Assembly (NCBI RefSeq): GCF_011386835.1
Contig: NC_088795.1
Location: 119,057,434 to 119,121,433, forward strand
Direction of reading: 5' to 3'
Source: Chrysemys picta bellii
Lineage: Eukaryota; Chordata; Testudines; Emydidae
DNA length: 64,000 nucleotides
Positions within the stretch are counted from its first letter, which is position 1. Each line of letters starts with the position of its first letter. The notes under the pieces were generated by a model that saw nothing but the letters and a program-made list of their open reading frames with translations, ran no database searches and was not told where the DNA came from. Positions 43,940 through 53,637 of the stretch are shown here, piece after piece. A program made the position numbers and the translations under genes.

Positions 43940-45208
43940 GTGGCTGAACTTTGTGATTTTGTCCTCACCCACAACTATTTCACATTTGGGGACAATATAT
44001 ACCTTCAAGTCAGCGGCACTGCTATGGGTACCCGCATGGCCCCACAATATGCCAACATTTTTATGGCTGACTTAGAACAACGCTTCCTTAGCTCTCGTCC
44101 CCTAACGCCCCTACTCTACTTGCGCTACATTGATGACATCTTCATCATCTGGACCCATGGAAAAGAAGCCCTTGAGGAATTTCACCATGATTTCAATAAT
44201 TTCCATCCCACCATCAACCTCAGCCTAGATCAATCCACACAAGCGGTCCATTTCCTGGACACTACTGTGCTAATAAGCGATGGTCACATAAATACCACCC
44301 TATACCGGAAACCTACTGACCGCTACACTTACCTACATGCCTCCAGCTTCCATCCAGGACACACCACACGATCCATTGTCTACAGCCAAGCTCTAAGATA
44401 TAACCGCATTTGCTCCAATCCCTTGGATAGAGACAAGCACCTACAAGATCTCTATCAAGCATTCTTAAAACTACAATACCCACCTGCTGAAGTGAAAAAA
44501 CAGATTGACAGAGCCAGACGAGTACCCAGAAGTCACCTCCTACAAGACAGGCCCAACAAAGAAAATAACAGAACACCACTAGCTGTCACCTTCAGCCCCC
44601 AACTAAAACCTCTCCAGCGCATCATCAGAGATCTACAACCTATCCTGAAAGATGATCCTTTACTCTCACAGATCTTGGGAGACAGACCTGTCCTCGCTTA
44701 CAGACAACCCCCCAACCTAAAGCAAATACTCACCAGCAACCACACATCACTGAACAAAACCACTAACCCAGGAACCTATCCTTGTAACAAACCCCGATGT
44801 CAACTCTGTCCACATATCTATTCCAGTGACATCATCATAGGACCTAATCACATCAGCCATACCATCAGGGGCTCGTTCACCTGCACATCTACCAATGTGA
44901 TATATGCCATCATGTGCCAGCAATGCCCCTCTGCCATGTACATTGGCCAAACCGGACAGTCTCTACGCAAAAGAATTAATGGACACAAATCTGACATCAG
45001 GAATCAAAATACTCAAAAACCAGTGGGAGAACACTTTAACCTGTCTGGTCATTCAGTGACAGACCTGCGGGTGGCTATATTACAACAGAAAAACTTCAAA
45101 AACAGACTCCAACGAGAAACTGCTGAGCTAGAATTGATATGCAAACTAGACACAATCAACTCCGGATTAAATAAGGACTGGGAATGGTTGGGCCATTACA
45201 AACATTGA
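43940..45208 (+). CDS. Penelope-like reverse transcriptase + GIY-YIG endonuclease, 5'-truncated
   Basis: 422 uninterrupted codons of a PLE protein, which reverse-transcribes its RNA and nicks target DNA with a GIY-YIG nuclease. The frame enters in the middle of the RT palm ('GTAMGTRMAPQYANIFM', residues 27-42); the catalytic box YIDD is at 63-66 ('LRYIDDIFIIW'), followed by thumb-like sequence to about residue 250. A cysteine cluster C282-C287-C290-H292 precedes the GIY-YIG domain: 'IYAIMC' 321-326, 'YIGQT' 334-338, the catalytic Arg at 343 or 345, H349 and Glu 364. The fingers and first palm Asp are missing, so RT activity is not expected. There is no proper ATG; the apparent GTG start is only where the truncated body meets the inverted arm. 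The absence of stops suggests a young insertion. Confidence 0.9.
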   Translation: MAELCDFVLTHNYFTFGDNIYLQVSGTAMGTRMAPQYANIFMADLEQRFLSSRPLTPLLYLRYIDDIFIIWTHGKEALEEFHHDFNNFHPTINLSLDQSTQAVHFLDTTVLISDGHINTTLYRKPTDRYTYLHASSFHPGHTTRSIVYSQALRYNRICSNPLDRDKHLQDLYQAFLKLQYPPAEVKKQIDRARRVPRSHLLQDRPNKENNRTPLAVTFSPQLKPLQRIIRDLQPILKDDPLLSQILGDRPVLAYRQPPNLKQILTSNHTSLNKTTNPGTYPCNKPRCQLCPHIYSSDIIIGPNHISHTIRGSFTCTSTNVIYAIMCQQCPSAMYIGQTGQSLRKRINGHKSDIRNQNTQKPVGEHFNLSGHSVTDLRVAILQQKNFKNRLQRETAELELICKLDTINSGLNKDWEWLGHYKH

Positions 45209-45408
45209 AATCTATCTCCCCTTGTAAGTATTCTCACACTTGTTATCTAACTGTCTGTCTGTGCTGGGCTAGCTTGATTATCACTTCAAAAGTTTTTTTC
45301 TCTTAATTAATTGGCCTCTCAGAGGTGGTAAGACAACTCCCACCTGTTTATGCTCTCTGTATGTGTGTATATATATCTCCTCAATATATGTTCCATTCTA
45401 TATGCATC

Positions 45409-45445
45409 CGAAGAAGTGGGCTATAGTCCACGAAAGCTTATGCTC
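45409..45445 (+). ncRNA. hammerhead-ribozyme-like motif, right arm
   Basis: Core 'cgaaga', bulged A, stem II gtgggc-tata-gtccac (5 Watson-Crick pairs and one G-U), GAAA, stem III agc-ttat-gct, C. The loop and stem differ from the copy at 11280, yet stem II still pairs. Confidence 0.4.
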
Positions 45446-45550
45446 TAATAAATTTGTTAGTCTCTAAGGTGCCACAAGTCCTCCTGTTCTTCTTTTTACT
45501 GTGGCACAGGTGCATCATTGCCGCTGTAAGTGCTATAGTGTAATGTAGCC

Positions 45551-47206
45551 TTAGTAACTGTTATGATTTTGTTTTCTGAGTATTCCATCTTTAAATTTCA
45601 GAGTCTGTCTACAGGGGAACCTGCTATTTTGAGAGGCAGCATATTACAAATGGGGGAGACTGTGTGCTCCTTCTCATGGAGACCTTACGTGCATTCTTTG
45701 TTGTTTCCCTTAATACTTGATTAGGAACAAGTAGTCTGTCTGACCCAGTATAACAAATCTTATCTGTTCTATTTTATATATATATTCATATACCACACTC
45801 ATCACTGTAGTATTCGAACACCCTTGGTAGTGCATTAAGCAACATGACTTATGTCGGCCACAGTATCAAATCTGGTATCCTGCTTCCCACAGTGGCCAGC
45901 ACGTGATGCTTTCAAAGAAGTTGAAAAACAATTGTACAATGTTGACTAGGGCTGAAAAGTTCCCCCCGACCCCAAAGTGATCAGTTTCCTGACACATGAG
46001 ATCTGATTACCCTTATTTTAGCATGTAAATACAGATGTTGTTGATCATAAAATTATTCAGGCTTTTAAAATAATCCAACTACTTTTACATCCTATTACAG
46101 TAAATTCTTCAAATAAATTACATGCTGTGTGAATTATTTCCTTCTGTTTGCTTTAAATCTGCTATTAATTTCAACAAGTGTCCCTTTGTTCTAACATTAT
46201 AGAGTAGTGTACAAAGAAATTGATCTTAAATACTTCAGCCAAGTCCCTGGTAAATATTCTCCTTTTCAAGATGAGAAGTTTCAAAAAACAAGGCTTTATG
46301 TGCAAGAGCGACTTTGTTTGGAGCACATCTCATTCTCTGCAGGAAAACACAGATTTGGGGCTTGATTCTCCATTGCTTTCTACCTTGTGTCATAACTTAC
46401 ACCTATTTAAGTGTACCATTCTGATTTGGTGCAAGATAAGGGGCCTAAACCTGTTCTCAAAAAAGTTGTGTTTCCAGTAAGTACTAAAACCCTCCTGTAC
46501 ACAGGCCAGTTTGTATTTTAACAGGTTAGCTGGTAGGCCTTTGTGCTCACTGCTTTAAAAAAAAATATGTGTATACCACAGGATTACCTCACATGTTAGT
46601 TATCCTGCTGTGGAGAAAATCCTAGTGGACACAAAACTCCTGTAGTATTTACTGTGAGGTAGCTAGGCATGGTCAGCCCTATGCCCACCATGTGTGAATA
46701 ACCTCATGTAATTACCTTGCAATAAAACTACAGTCCCTTAGCTCCACTAGCATTTTAGCAAGATAAATATCACATTGGTCATCTCCCTGTAAAACAAAAC
46801 CAAAAAATCCCTTTTTGGCAGTGAAGACGTAGGTCAGCTGGTTGAGGTAAGCCCTATGCTATGTTAAACTATAACTTGGCTTGTCTATACTAGGTATTAG
46901 CATGTATTAAAATATTCTTTTTCCCTTGTGAAGACAAGACCTGTGTCACATCAGTGCAAGCCCAATGATGTGACCAAAATGATGTAGTCAGTCCCCACTG
47001 GCTTCAGTAGGTCTGTACCTGATGGTAGATTTAAGTGTTGTATTTATTTTTCAAGAACAAAAAGAAATACATCTACTACTCTGAACTATTTCTCCCTGAT
47101 CAATGTATTCTATCTTCAACAGTGTTTCACTTTGGAAAGGAATGTTTAAGCACAAGTGATGTATCTTGCTTTAAAATGGCATCAAAACATGAGTGTTACT
47201 ACTTAG

Positions 47207-47241
<35 letters not shown>

Positions 47242-47420
47242 GTGATCAAAGGCCTTGGAACATTTGCAAACAATAAGTGTACAAACATTAAGGCCTTGTA
47301 ACTACCCACAATTACACTATACTAAACATTTGACTCAATTACTTTCATTTCTCCATTTACCACTTTGCAAGTTTCAGAATTACTTCCAATGTTGCTCCAT
47401 ATTTAATTTACAAAATATGT
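45551..47420. other. no gene recognised
   Basis: Contains a short palindrome of DNA-element type at about 46871-46944 ('cttggcttgtctatacta' and 'cttgtgaagacaag') and (CT)14 at 47210-47238. No coding signal. Confidence 0.4.
47210..47238. repeat. (CT)14 microsatellite
   Basis: Uninterrupted CT repeat. Confidence 0.9.
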
Positions 47421-47822
47421 AGGGCTGTCGATTAATCACAGTAACTCACGCGATTAACTAAAAAAATTAATTGTGATTAAAAAAGTTAATCATGATTAAT
47501 CACACTTTTAATTGCACTGTTAAACAATAGAATATCAATTGAAATTTATTAAATATTTTGGATTTTTTTCTACATTTTCAAATATATCGGTTTCAGTTAC
47601 AACACAGAATACAAAGTGTACAGTGCTCACTTTATATTATTTTTATTACAAATGTGCACTGTAAAAATGATAAAAGAAAATTTCAATTCACCTCATAGAA
47701 GTATCATAGTGCAATCTCTTTATTGTGAAAGCACAACTTATAAATGTAGATTTTTTTTGTTACATTGTTTTGTTTCTGAGTGCAGTTATGTAACATTTTA
47801 GAGCCTACAAGTCCACTCAGTC

Positions 47823-48041
47823 CTACTCCTTGTTCAGCCAATTGCTAAGACAAACACGCTTGTTTACATTTACGGGAGATAATGCTGCCCGCTTCTTATA
47901 TACAGTGTCAGCTGAAAGTGAGAACAGACGTTCGCATTGCACTTTTGTAACCTGCATTGCAAAGTATTTACATGCCAGATATGCTAAAACTTCATATGCC
48001 CCTTCATGCTTTGGCCACCGTTCCAGAGGACATGCTTCCAT
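47823..48041 (-). pseudogene. hAT transposase C-terminus, left arm of copy A
   Basis: Open 72-codon segment with 'MEACPLERWPKHEGAYEVLA' followed by 'CERLFSLSADTVYKKRAALS' and 'LSNWLNKE'. This is the C-terminal dimerisation motif of hAT transposases, in which ERxFS and the R-x-L-S-P block are conserved. The catalytic RNase H-like core is absent. Confidence 0.8.
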
Positions 48042-48243
48042 GCTGATGATGCTCGTTAAAAAAATAATACATTAATTAAATTTGTGACTGAACTCCTTGG
48101 GGGAGAATCATATGTCTCCTGGTCTGTGTTTTACCCTCATTCTGCCATATATTTCACATTATAGCAGTCTCGGATGATGACCCCACACATGTCGTTTGTT
48201 CATTGTCACTGCAGATTTGACAAAACGCTAAGAAGGTACCAAT

Positions 48244-48710
48244 GTGAGATTTCTAAGGATAGATACAGCATTCAACCCAAGATTTAAGAATCTGAAGTGC
48301 CTTCCAAAATCTGAGAGGGATGGGGTGTGGAGCATGCTTTCAGAAGTCGTAAAAGAGCAACAGTCCGATGCAGAAACTACAGAACCCGAACCACCAAAAA
48401 AAGAAAATCAACCTTCTGCTGGTGGCATCTGACTCAAATGATGAAAATGAACATGCATCGGTCCACACTGCTTTGGATCGTTATCGAGCAGAACCCATCA
48501 TCAGCATGGATGCATGTCCGCTGGAATGGTGGCTGAAACATGAACGGATATGAGTCTTTAGCACATCTGGCACGTAAATATCTTGCAACACTGGCTACAA
48601 CAGTGCCATGAGAAAACCTATTCTCACTTTCAGGTGACATTGTAAACAAGAAGCGAGCAGCATTATCTCCTGCAAATGTAAACAAACTTGTTTGTCTGAG
48701 TGACTGGTGA
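48244..48710 (+). pseudogene. hAT transposase C-terminal half, loop and right arm of copy A
   Basis: 'DTAFNPRFKNLKCLPKSERD' (48262-48321) is the characteristic LDPRFK-like hAT motif, followed by 'EPEPPKKENQPS'. A frameshift near 48425 leads to 'ASVHTALDRYRAEPIISMDA' and 'CPLEWWLKHE', then decayed 'NLFSLSGDIVNKKRAALSPA'. Stops and shifts abolish function. Confidence 0.8.
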
Positions 48711-49064
48711 ACAAGAAGTAGGACTGAGTGGACTTGTAGACTCTAAAGTTTATATTTTATTTTTGAATGCAGTTATTTTTGTACATAATTCTACATTTGT
48801 AAGTTCAACTTTCATGATAATACAAATGCTGTAGTGCAATCTCTTTAAGTGCATTGAAAAATGCTATTTTTTATTTTTAAGTGAAAATATTTGTAATAAA
48901 AATAAATACAAAGTGAGCACTGTACACTTTGCATTCTGTGTTGTAATTGAAATCAATATATTTGAAAATATGGAAAACATCCAAAATATTTAAATAAATG
49001 GTATTCTATTATTGTTTAACAGCGCAATTGATAGCAATTAATTTTTTAATTGCTTGACAGCCCT

Positions 49065-50050
49065 AAAAAATACATCGACCTATTGATTCAAACAGAGCTA
49101 CCAACTGGAGCATTTTTACCAAACAGTAAATAATAAGGGTTATTTTGCTCCATGTAAGTAGGCATTTAAGTTAATAGTTGTCAAGGGTCTTCATTACTTG
49201 TAATTATATTAACACAGCCAGTCCAGAAGTAAATTCTTACATTCTTAGGCTTCTGGAAGTGGAATGCCAGAGAATAGTATGAACTAAACACAATAATTTA
49301 GTCCTTGGGCTGGCAGTTAAGCACTCATAAAATGCCCCATGAGTCTATAATATTGCACTGAGCACTGGCATTAACATATATCTAGGTGGTAATGGGAAAG
49401 ACAGTCAACTGTTATTGACAGAAAATTGGGTTCACTAAACTTTTTTTTCCAGAAAATATCTGCTTTCTGTGAAAATTTTTGACTTTTCAGCCAAAACCCA
49501 AAATGTTTTCAATTTTTCAATAAAATCAAAATTTTCTGTTGAAAAAAAATTCAACTAAAATTGTTGTTGTGGTTGTTTTCATCAAAACTTTTCATGGGGT
49601 TAAAAAAAGACATTTTCCATCCATCTCTAGCAATAGGTTGTTATATCCACAGCCTTTAAAAAGAGAAACTGTATGGATGAAATGGGGATACAAAAGTCAA
49701 TCAAATCTTGTGAGTATATAATATAAATTTAATTCTGCACTCAATACATGAATCTATATTGACTTACTAGCCAGTCAACCATCTAGAACTATAAATTCTG
49801 AATTTCAATGTTTAAGGGAAAGTCTATGGCAGCAGAGTCCAGTCCCTTAGATCTAATTGCAAGGTCAGGGCCAAAGTGAGTGCATATTATGGCACCGTTA
49901 GTGACTCCAGAGTTAAGGATGCTTCAGACTTCTGTCTTTCACAAGACATTAAAATCTCTATGGAATCAAAATAATGAATTGCTTTAACAATAAAGTGGAA
50001 AGTATTCTTTGAAGGGTTTGTGAATTCTTCAGGGTGTTTTAGTCACTGGA
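49065..50050. other. no gene; A/T-rich repeat at about 49435-49630
   Basis: The inner part repeats 'aaaattttc/gaaaattttt' motifs like those at 28565-29215 and 31560-31870, pointing to a shared low-GC interspersed family that I cannot name. Otherwise unassigned. Confidence 0.35.
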
Positions 50051-50135
50051 AAATCACCCTTTTCATAATGCTTGTGTTTTTGTTGCGGTTACCGGGTGAG
50101 CCATATTTTAGACCCATTTTTAACCCTGTGTCAGA

Positions 50136-50340
50136 GTGAGGTCTGATCTGGCAAAAGACCCAGACACAATGAAGTATAAAATGCAAGGATCAGCAGCAAG
50201 GCTGTATGAAAGTGAAAGAACTTTGCCAAGAATAGCGAGGGAGGGTAACAGGAAATCTGGTGCTGCACTGCAGACCTGCTGCATTTACAACGAACTACAT
50301 GCCATATTTGGAATAGACCCCACCAACACCCCAGCTATCC
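50136..50340 (+). pseudogene. Harbinger Myb/SANT-like gene remnant
   Basis: A short frame ends 'AREGNRKSGAALQTCCIYNE' then 'LHAIFGIDPT'. It is collinear with 'REANRRSGAAPLSCRFYKEL' of the accessory gene at 7205-7585. The DNA-binding helices upstream are too decayed to read. Confidence 0.6.
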
Positions 50341-50374
50341 CCAACTGTACAAAACAAAGTATTCACTTTTCATT

Positions 50375-50880
50375 GCTTTATTGGTACATTGGTGGGTGAG
50401 GTAATATCTTTTATTGGACCAACTTCTGTTGGTGAGAGAATCAAACTTACACAGAGCACTTCTTCAGATCTGGGAAATGTACCCAGAGCGTCACAGCTAA
50501 TACAAGGTGGAACAGATTGTTTAGCATAAGTAGGTAACCCATATTTCAAGGGATCATTCAAGGTGAAGTGGCCCACTCCAGTCATGGGGGTCAGAGGAAG
50601 AAAGGAGAGGGAAAAAGCAGCTGAGGGGGGTGTTAATGGGTTATAGATGATTATAATAAGCCATAAATCCAGTGTGTCTATTCAGTCCATGATTTTTTTT
50701 CTCTCTAGCAAAGTATGAATTTAAGCTTCCAGGCTCATCTTTTGAAGGTGTTGTGCAGATGTCCTTTGAAAATGAGGACTGAGAGGTCAGCTATAGAATG
50801 GTCACTTTGTGAAAAATGTTCCCCCACAGGTGATATAGTGCTTTTCTCTAGTCTTCACTGGTATATGTGAGAAAATAAGA
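50375..50880 (-). mobile_element. second Penelope-type tail family, antisense
   Basis: On the - strand it runs from the upstream tail region (near 50880) to 'accaacagaagttggtccaa' and 'taaaagatattacctcaccc'. It includes 'ctgaagaagtgctctgtgta' at 50448-50467, which has the same CTGAAGA-A start as the motif of the main PLE family. The downstream GAAA part is deleted here. Assignment to PLE rests on motif order and is tentative. Confidence 0.45.
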
Positions 50881-51202
50881 AGTTAGGAAATAAATTCAAT
50901 ACAAATTATTGAATGGTACTATGGCAGTCAGATTACACAGTCCATATCAATTCGGTGTCCTATGCTTGTGTAGAAGTAGAATAAACAGAGATAGTAGAGT
51001 TGGCATCTGCTTTTCATTCCCTGGTTGGACTAGACAAGGGGGCAGGTGGATGGGAGTGTTGCAGAGCACTTTGTTTATGTGAATAGGGATGTCCTTTTAT
51101 TCCTCCTGAGAGAGATTGATGAAACTTCCATGACGATGCTCTGCAATCCTCTTCCGAAGGTTTTTAGGGATGGTTGCCTCATTTCTTCCACCACAATAGG
51201 AC

Positions 51203-52179
51203 TAGGGTTGCCAACTTTCTAGTCACACAAAACGGAACACCCTAGCCCTGCCCCTTCCCTGAGGCCCTGCTCCCCACACTCACTATATTCCCCCTCCCTC
51301 AGTGGCTTGCTCTCTCCCACCCTCACCCACTTTAAGTGGGCTGAGGCAGGGGTTTGGGGTGTGGGAGGGGGTGAGGGCTCCAGCTGTGGGTGCGGGCTCT
51401 GGGGTCGGGCTGGGGATGAGGGGTTTAGGGTATAGAAGGGGGCTCCAGGCTTAGGGATGGGGCCAAGGGATTCGGAGTGCAGGAGGGGACTGTGGGTTGA
51501 GGCAGGCATTGGCGTGTGGGAGGGGTGAGGGGTTCAGAGTGTGAAAGGGAGCTCTGGGCTGTGGTAGGGGTTGGGGTATGGGAGGGTGAGGGTTCTGTCT
51601 GGGGGTGCAGGCTCTGGGGTGGGGCTAGGGATGAGGGGTTTGGGGTGCAGGAGGGTGCTCTGGTTTTGGGGGGTCTCAGGGCTGGGGCAGAGGGTTGGGG
51701 CTCAGGATTGGGGTGTGGGTTTATCTCTGGCAGCTCTTGGTCAGCAGCGCAGCGGGGGGGGGGGCACAAGGCAGGCTCCCTGTCTGGCCTGGCACCACAT
51801 TGCACATGCCCCAGAAGCAGCCAGCAGACCTGGATCCTAGGCTGGGGGGAGCTAGGAGGCTCCACATGCCACTCTCACCAGCAGGTACCGCCCCACCAGC
51901 TCCCATTGGCTGGGAACTGTCCAATGGGAGTGCAGAGCCAGTGCTCGGAGCGGGAGCAGAACACAGCGCCCCATGGCCCCCCCGCCTAAGAGCTGGATGG
52001 GCTGGCCACTTCCAGGGCACAGCATGGTGCCAACCAGGACAGGTAGGGACTAGCCTGCCTTAGTGCCGCAGCACCGCCTGCCAGACTTTTAATGGCCCGC
52101 TCGGTGGTGCTGTCTGGAGCCACCAGGGTCGCTTTTTGACCAGGTGTTTCGGTCGAAAACTGGACACCTGGTCATCCTA
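51203..52179. mobile_element. 977-bp hAT-type element, GC-rich
   Basis: Flanked by an exact 8-bp duplication 'aataggac' (51195-51202 and 52180-52187). Termini 'tagggttgccaac' and 'ggtcatccta' are inverted. The interior has tandem 'ggggtttggggtgcaggag'-like units (51350-51720) that yield spurious frames on both strands. No transposase. Confidence 0.8.
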
Positions 52180-52187
52180 AATAGGAC

Positions 52188-53050
52188 ACCTTCCCATGCC
52201 ACTCTGCAATGAGTTCAGCTGGCACCATTGCAACAAAGAGGCTAATGGCATACAGGCACCGGCAATGTCAGGACTCCAGTAGCAGCTGGGTTCTTTGTGA
52301 CCCTCAGGAGTGAGATATCAGCCAAAATCACCACTTCCTGTGGAAAATAGTGCCAATATTCATTGCCATGCCCTATGCTCGTACCATGGAATAGGGGCCA
52401 GAACTTTATCACTTCATGCAACATAAAATCTACATCCCTTCCTGCCAGGCTGTAGTCATCGTGGAGAGCAGTGCTGTGCTGAGGTGCTCCAAAGCTGAAG
52501 GGTTGGTAACAGCATTTCGTATTAAAAGTATTTATGGGAATAAGGGAAGGGCGTTCTGAAACTTATTTTTCACTTTCCATTGTGACAGTAAATCTAATGG
52601 TGCATGTCTGTTTTTATCAGCAGCTTCTGGTATGGTGGCCTTGAGGGGTTCCCCTCCATCCCTGCAGAACACCTGACCCTGATGAGGAGAAGGAAGAGGA
52701 CTAGGAACGACGTGTTCTGCAAGATCCTGCAAGCCAGTGCTGCAGCAGACCATGAACAAAGGACTTGGAGACCTAGTATGACCAAGAGCATGGAGAAAAA
52801 CAGAAGACCCGCAAAAGGCCTGGGAGCCCCAGTGCGACAAGGAGCTGGAAATCCACCAGGACATAATGGGTCTTCTAAGGCAGCAAACCCAAACGCTGCA
52901 AGCCCTGGCTGATATACGGGTCCAAATATCCTAGAGTCATCAGCCTTGGCACAACTTAGAGAACTGACACTGCTCCCTACCCCACCCACCCCAGCATACC
53001 ATTTGTCATCGTGGGCCTGATCCTTACCACTCGACAGCAGGGGACAGCCT
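52188..53050. pseudogene. probable Harbinger accessory-gene remnant and flank
   Basis: The + frame at about 52600-52910 reads 'MRRRKRTRNDVFCKILQASA' and, after frame loss, a Gln-rich 'QQTQTLQAL' segment near 52880. This resembles the basic and coiled tail of Harbinger accessory proteins. Together with the Myb scrap at 50136 it suggests a decayed element spanning about 50.0-53.0 kb, later split by the hAT at 51203. Ends were not found. Confidence 0.35.
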
Positions 53051-53107
53051 CACATACACTGCCTGTGAAAACCACAGATACGTGTATACATACACTGAAC
53101 TACCTTT

Positions 53108-53606
53108 TGGTCATCTAGTCCAACCCCCTGCTCAAAGCAGGACCAATTCCCAGCTAAATCATCCCAGCCAGGGCTTTGTCAAGCCGGGCCTTAAAAACCT
53201 CCAAGAAAGGAGACTCCACCACCTCCCTAGGTAACACATTCCAGTGTTTCACCACCCTCCTAGTGAAATAGTTTTTCCTGATATCCAACCTGGACCTCCC
53301 CCACTGCAACTTGAGACCATTGCTCCTTGTTCTGTCGTCTGCCACCACTGAGAACAGCCGAGCTCCATCCTCTTTGGAACCCCCCTTCAGGTAGTTGAAG
53401 GCTGCTATCAAATCCCCCCTCATTCTTCTCTTCTGGAGACTAAACAATCCCAGTTCCCTCAGCCTCTCCTCATAAGTCATGTGCTCCAGACCTCTAATCA
53501 TTTTTGTTGCCCTCCGCTGGACTCTTTCCAATTTTTCTACATCCTTCTTGTAGTGTGGGGCCCAAAACTGGACACAGTATTCCAGATGAGGCCTCACCAA
53601 TGTCGA
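53108..53606 (-). pseudogene. CR1 LINE 3' portion, antisense
   Basis: A 148-codon open frame on - encodes the post-RT end of CR1 ORF2: '[20 protein letters not shown]', '[20 protein letters not shown]' and so on to '[14 protein letters not shown]'. The last roughly 45 bp of the standard 3' terminus are missing (sequence begins within 'ggtcatctagtccaacc'). The 5' truncation lies at 53606, abutting the next CR1. Confidence 0.9.
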
Positions 53607-53637
53607 ATCAGAATCAGAATCAAAGCATCTTTATTAG

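Larger units (their letters stand above)
43365..45496 (+). mobile_element. palindromic Penelope-like element with open RT/EN frame
   Basis: A 13-bp duplication 'tactgtggcacag' (43352-43364 and 45497-45509) brackets the insertion. The left arm (43371-43919) is the reverse complement of the right arm (44985-45490). Every stretch I compared was identical, including 60 residues of the C-terminal coding region. Between the arms lies a 5'-truncated PLE body, so the 3' tails point outward on both sides. The left (inverted) arm ends with the complete terminus 'ggtttcagagtagcagc'. The right arm stops about 37 bp earlier, at 'gttcttcttttt'. Identity of the arms implies a recent origin. Confidence 0.9.
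43118..45550. mobile_element. Harbinger-type MITE interrupted by the PLE
   Basis: The left part (43118-43364) starts 'ccttgtctacactacagg' and contains the perfect internal hairpin 'ctcaggggtgtg...cacacccctgag'. The right part (45497-45550) ends 'gtgctatagtgtaatgtagcc'. Joined across the PLE target duplication they make one element of about 290 bp with inverted ends, so the MITE was present before the PLE arrived. Confidence 0.65.
47421..49064. mobile_element. foldback hAT-derived element, copy A
   Basis: Ends 'agggctgtcgattaatcac' and '...ttgacagccct'. The left arm (47421-48050) and right arm (about 48500-49064) are long inverted repeats: each carries the same 3' non-coding region ('caaagtgtacagtgctcact' type) and the same C-terminal part of a hAT transposase. 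The loop (48060-48500) holds a more internal part of the transposase on +. Flanking 'aaaatatgt' and 'aaaatacat' may be an eroded target duplication. 1,644 bp. Confidence 0.8.

Noticed and set aside
43940..45208. Functional host gene from the open PLE frame
   Set aside because: It lacks an initiator ATG and the N-terminal half of RT, and sits inside exact target duplications, so it is a truncated insertion.
51425..52063. Several 100-157-codon frames
   Set aside because: All lie inside the 977-bp hAT-type element made of tandem G-rich units.
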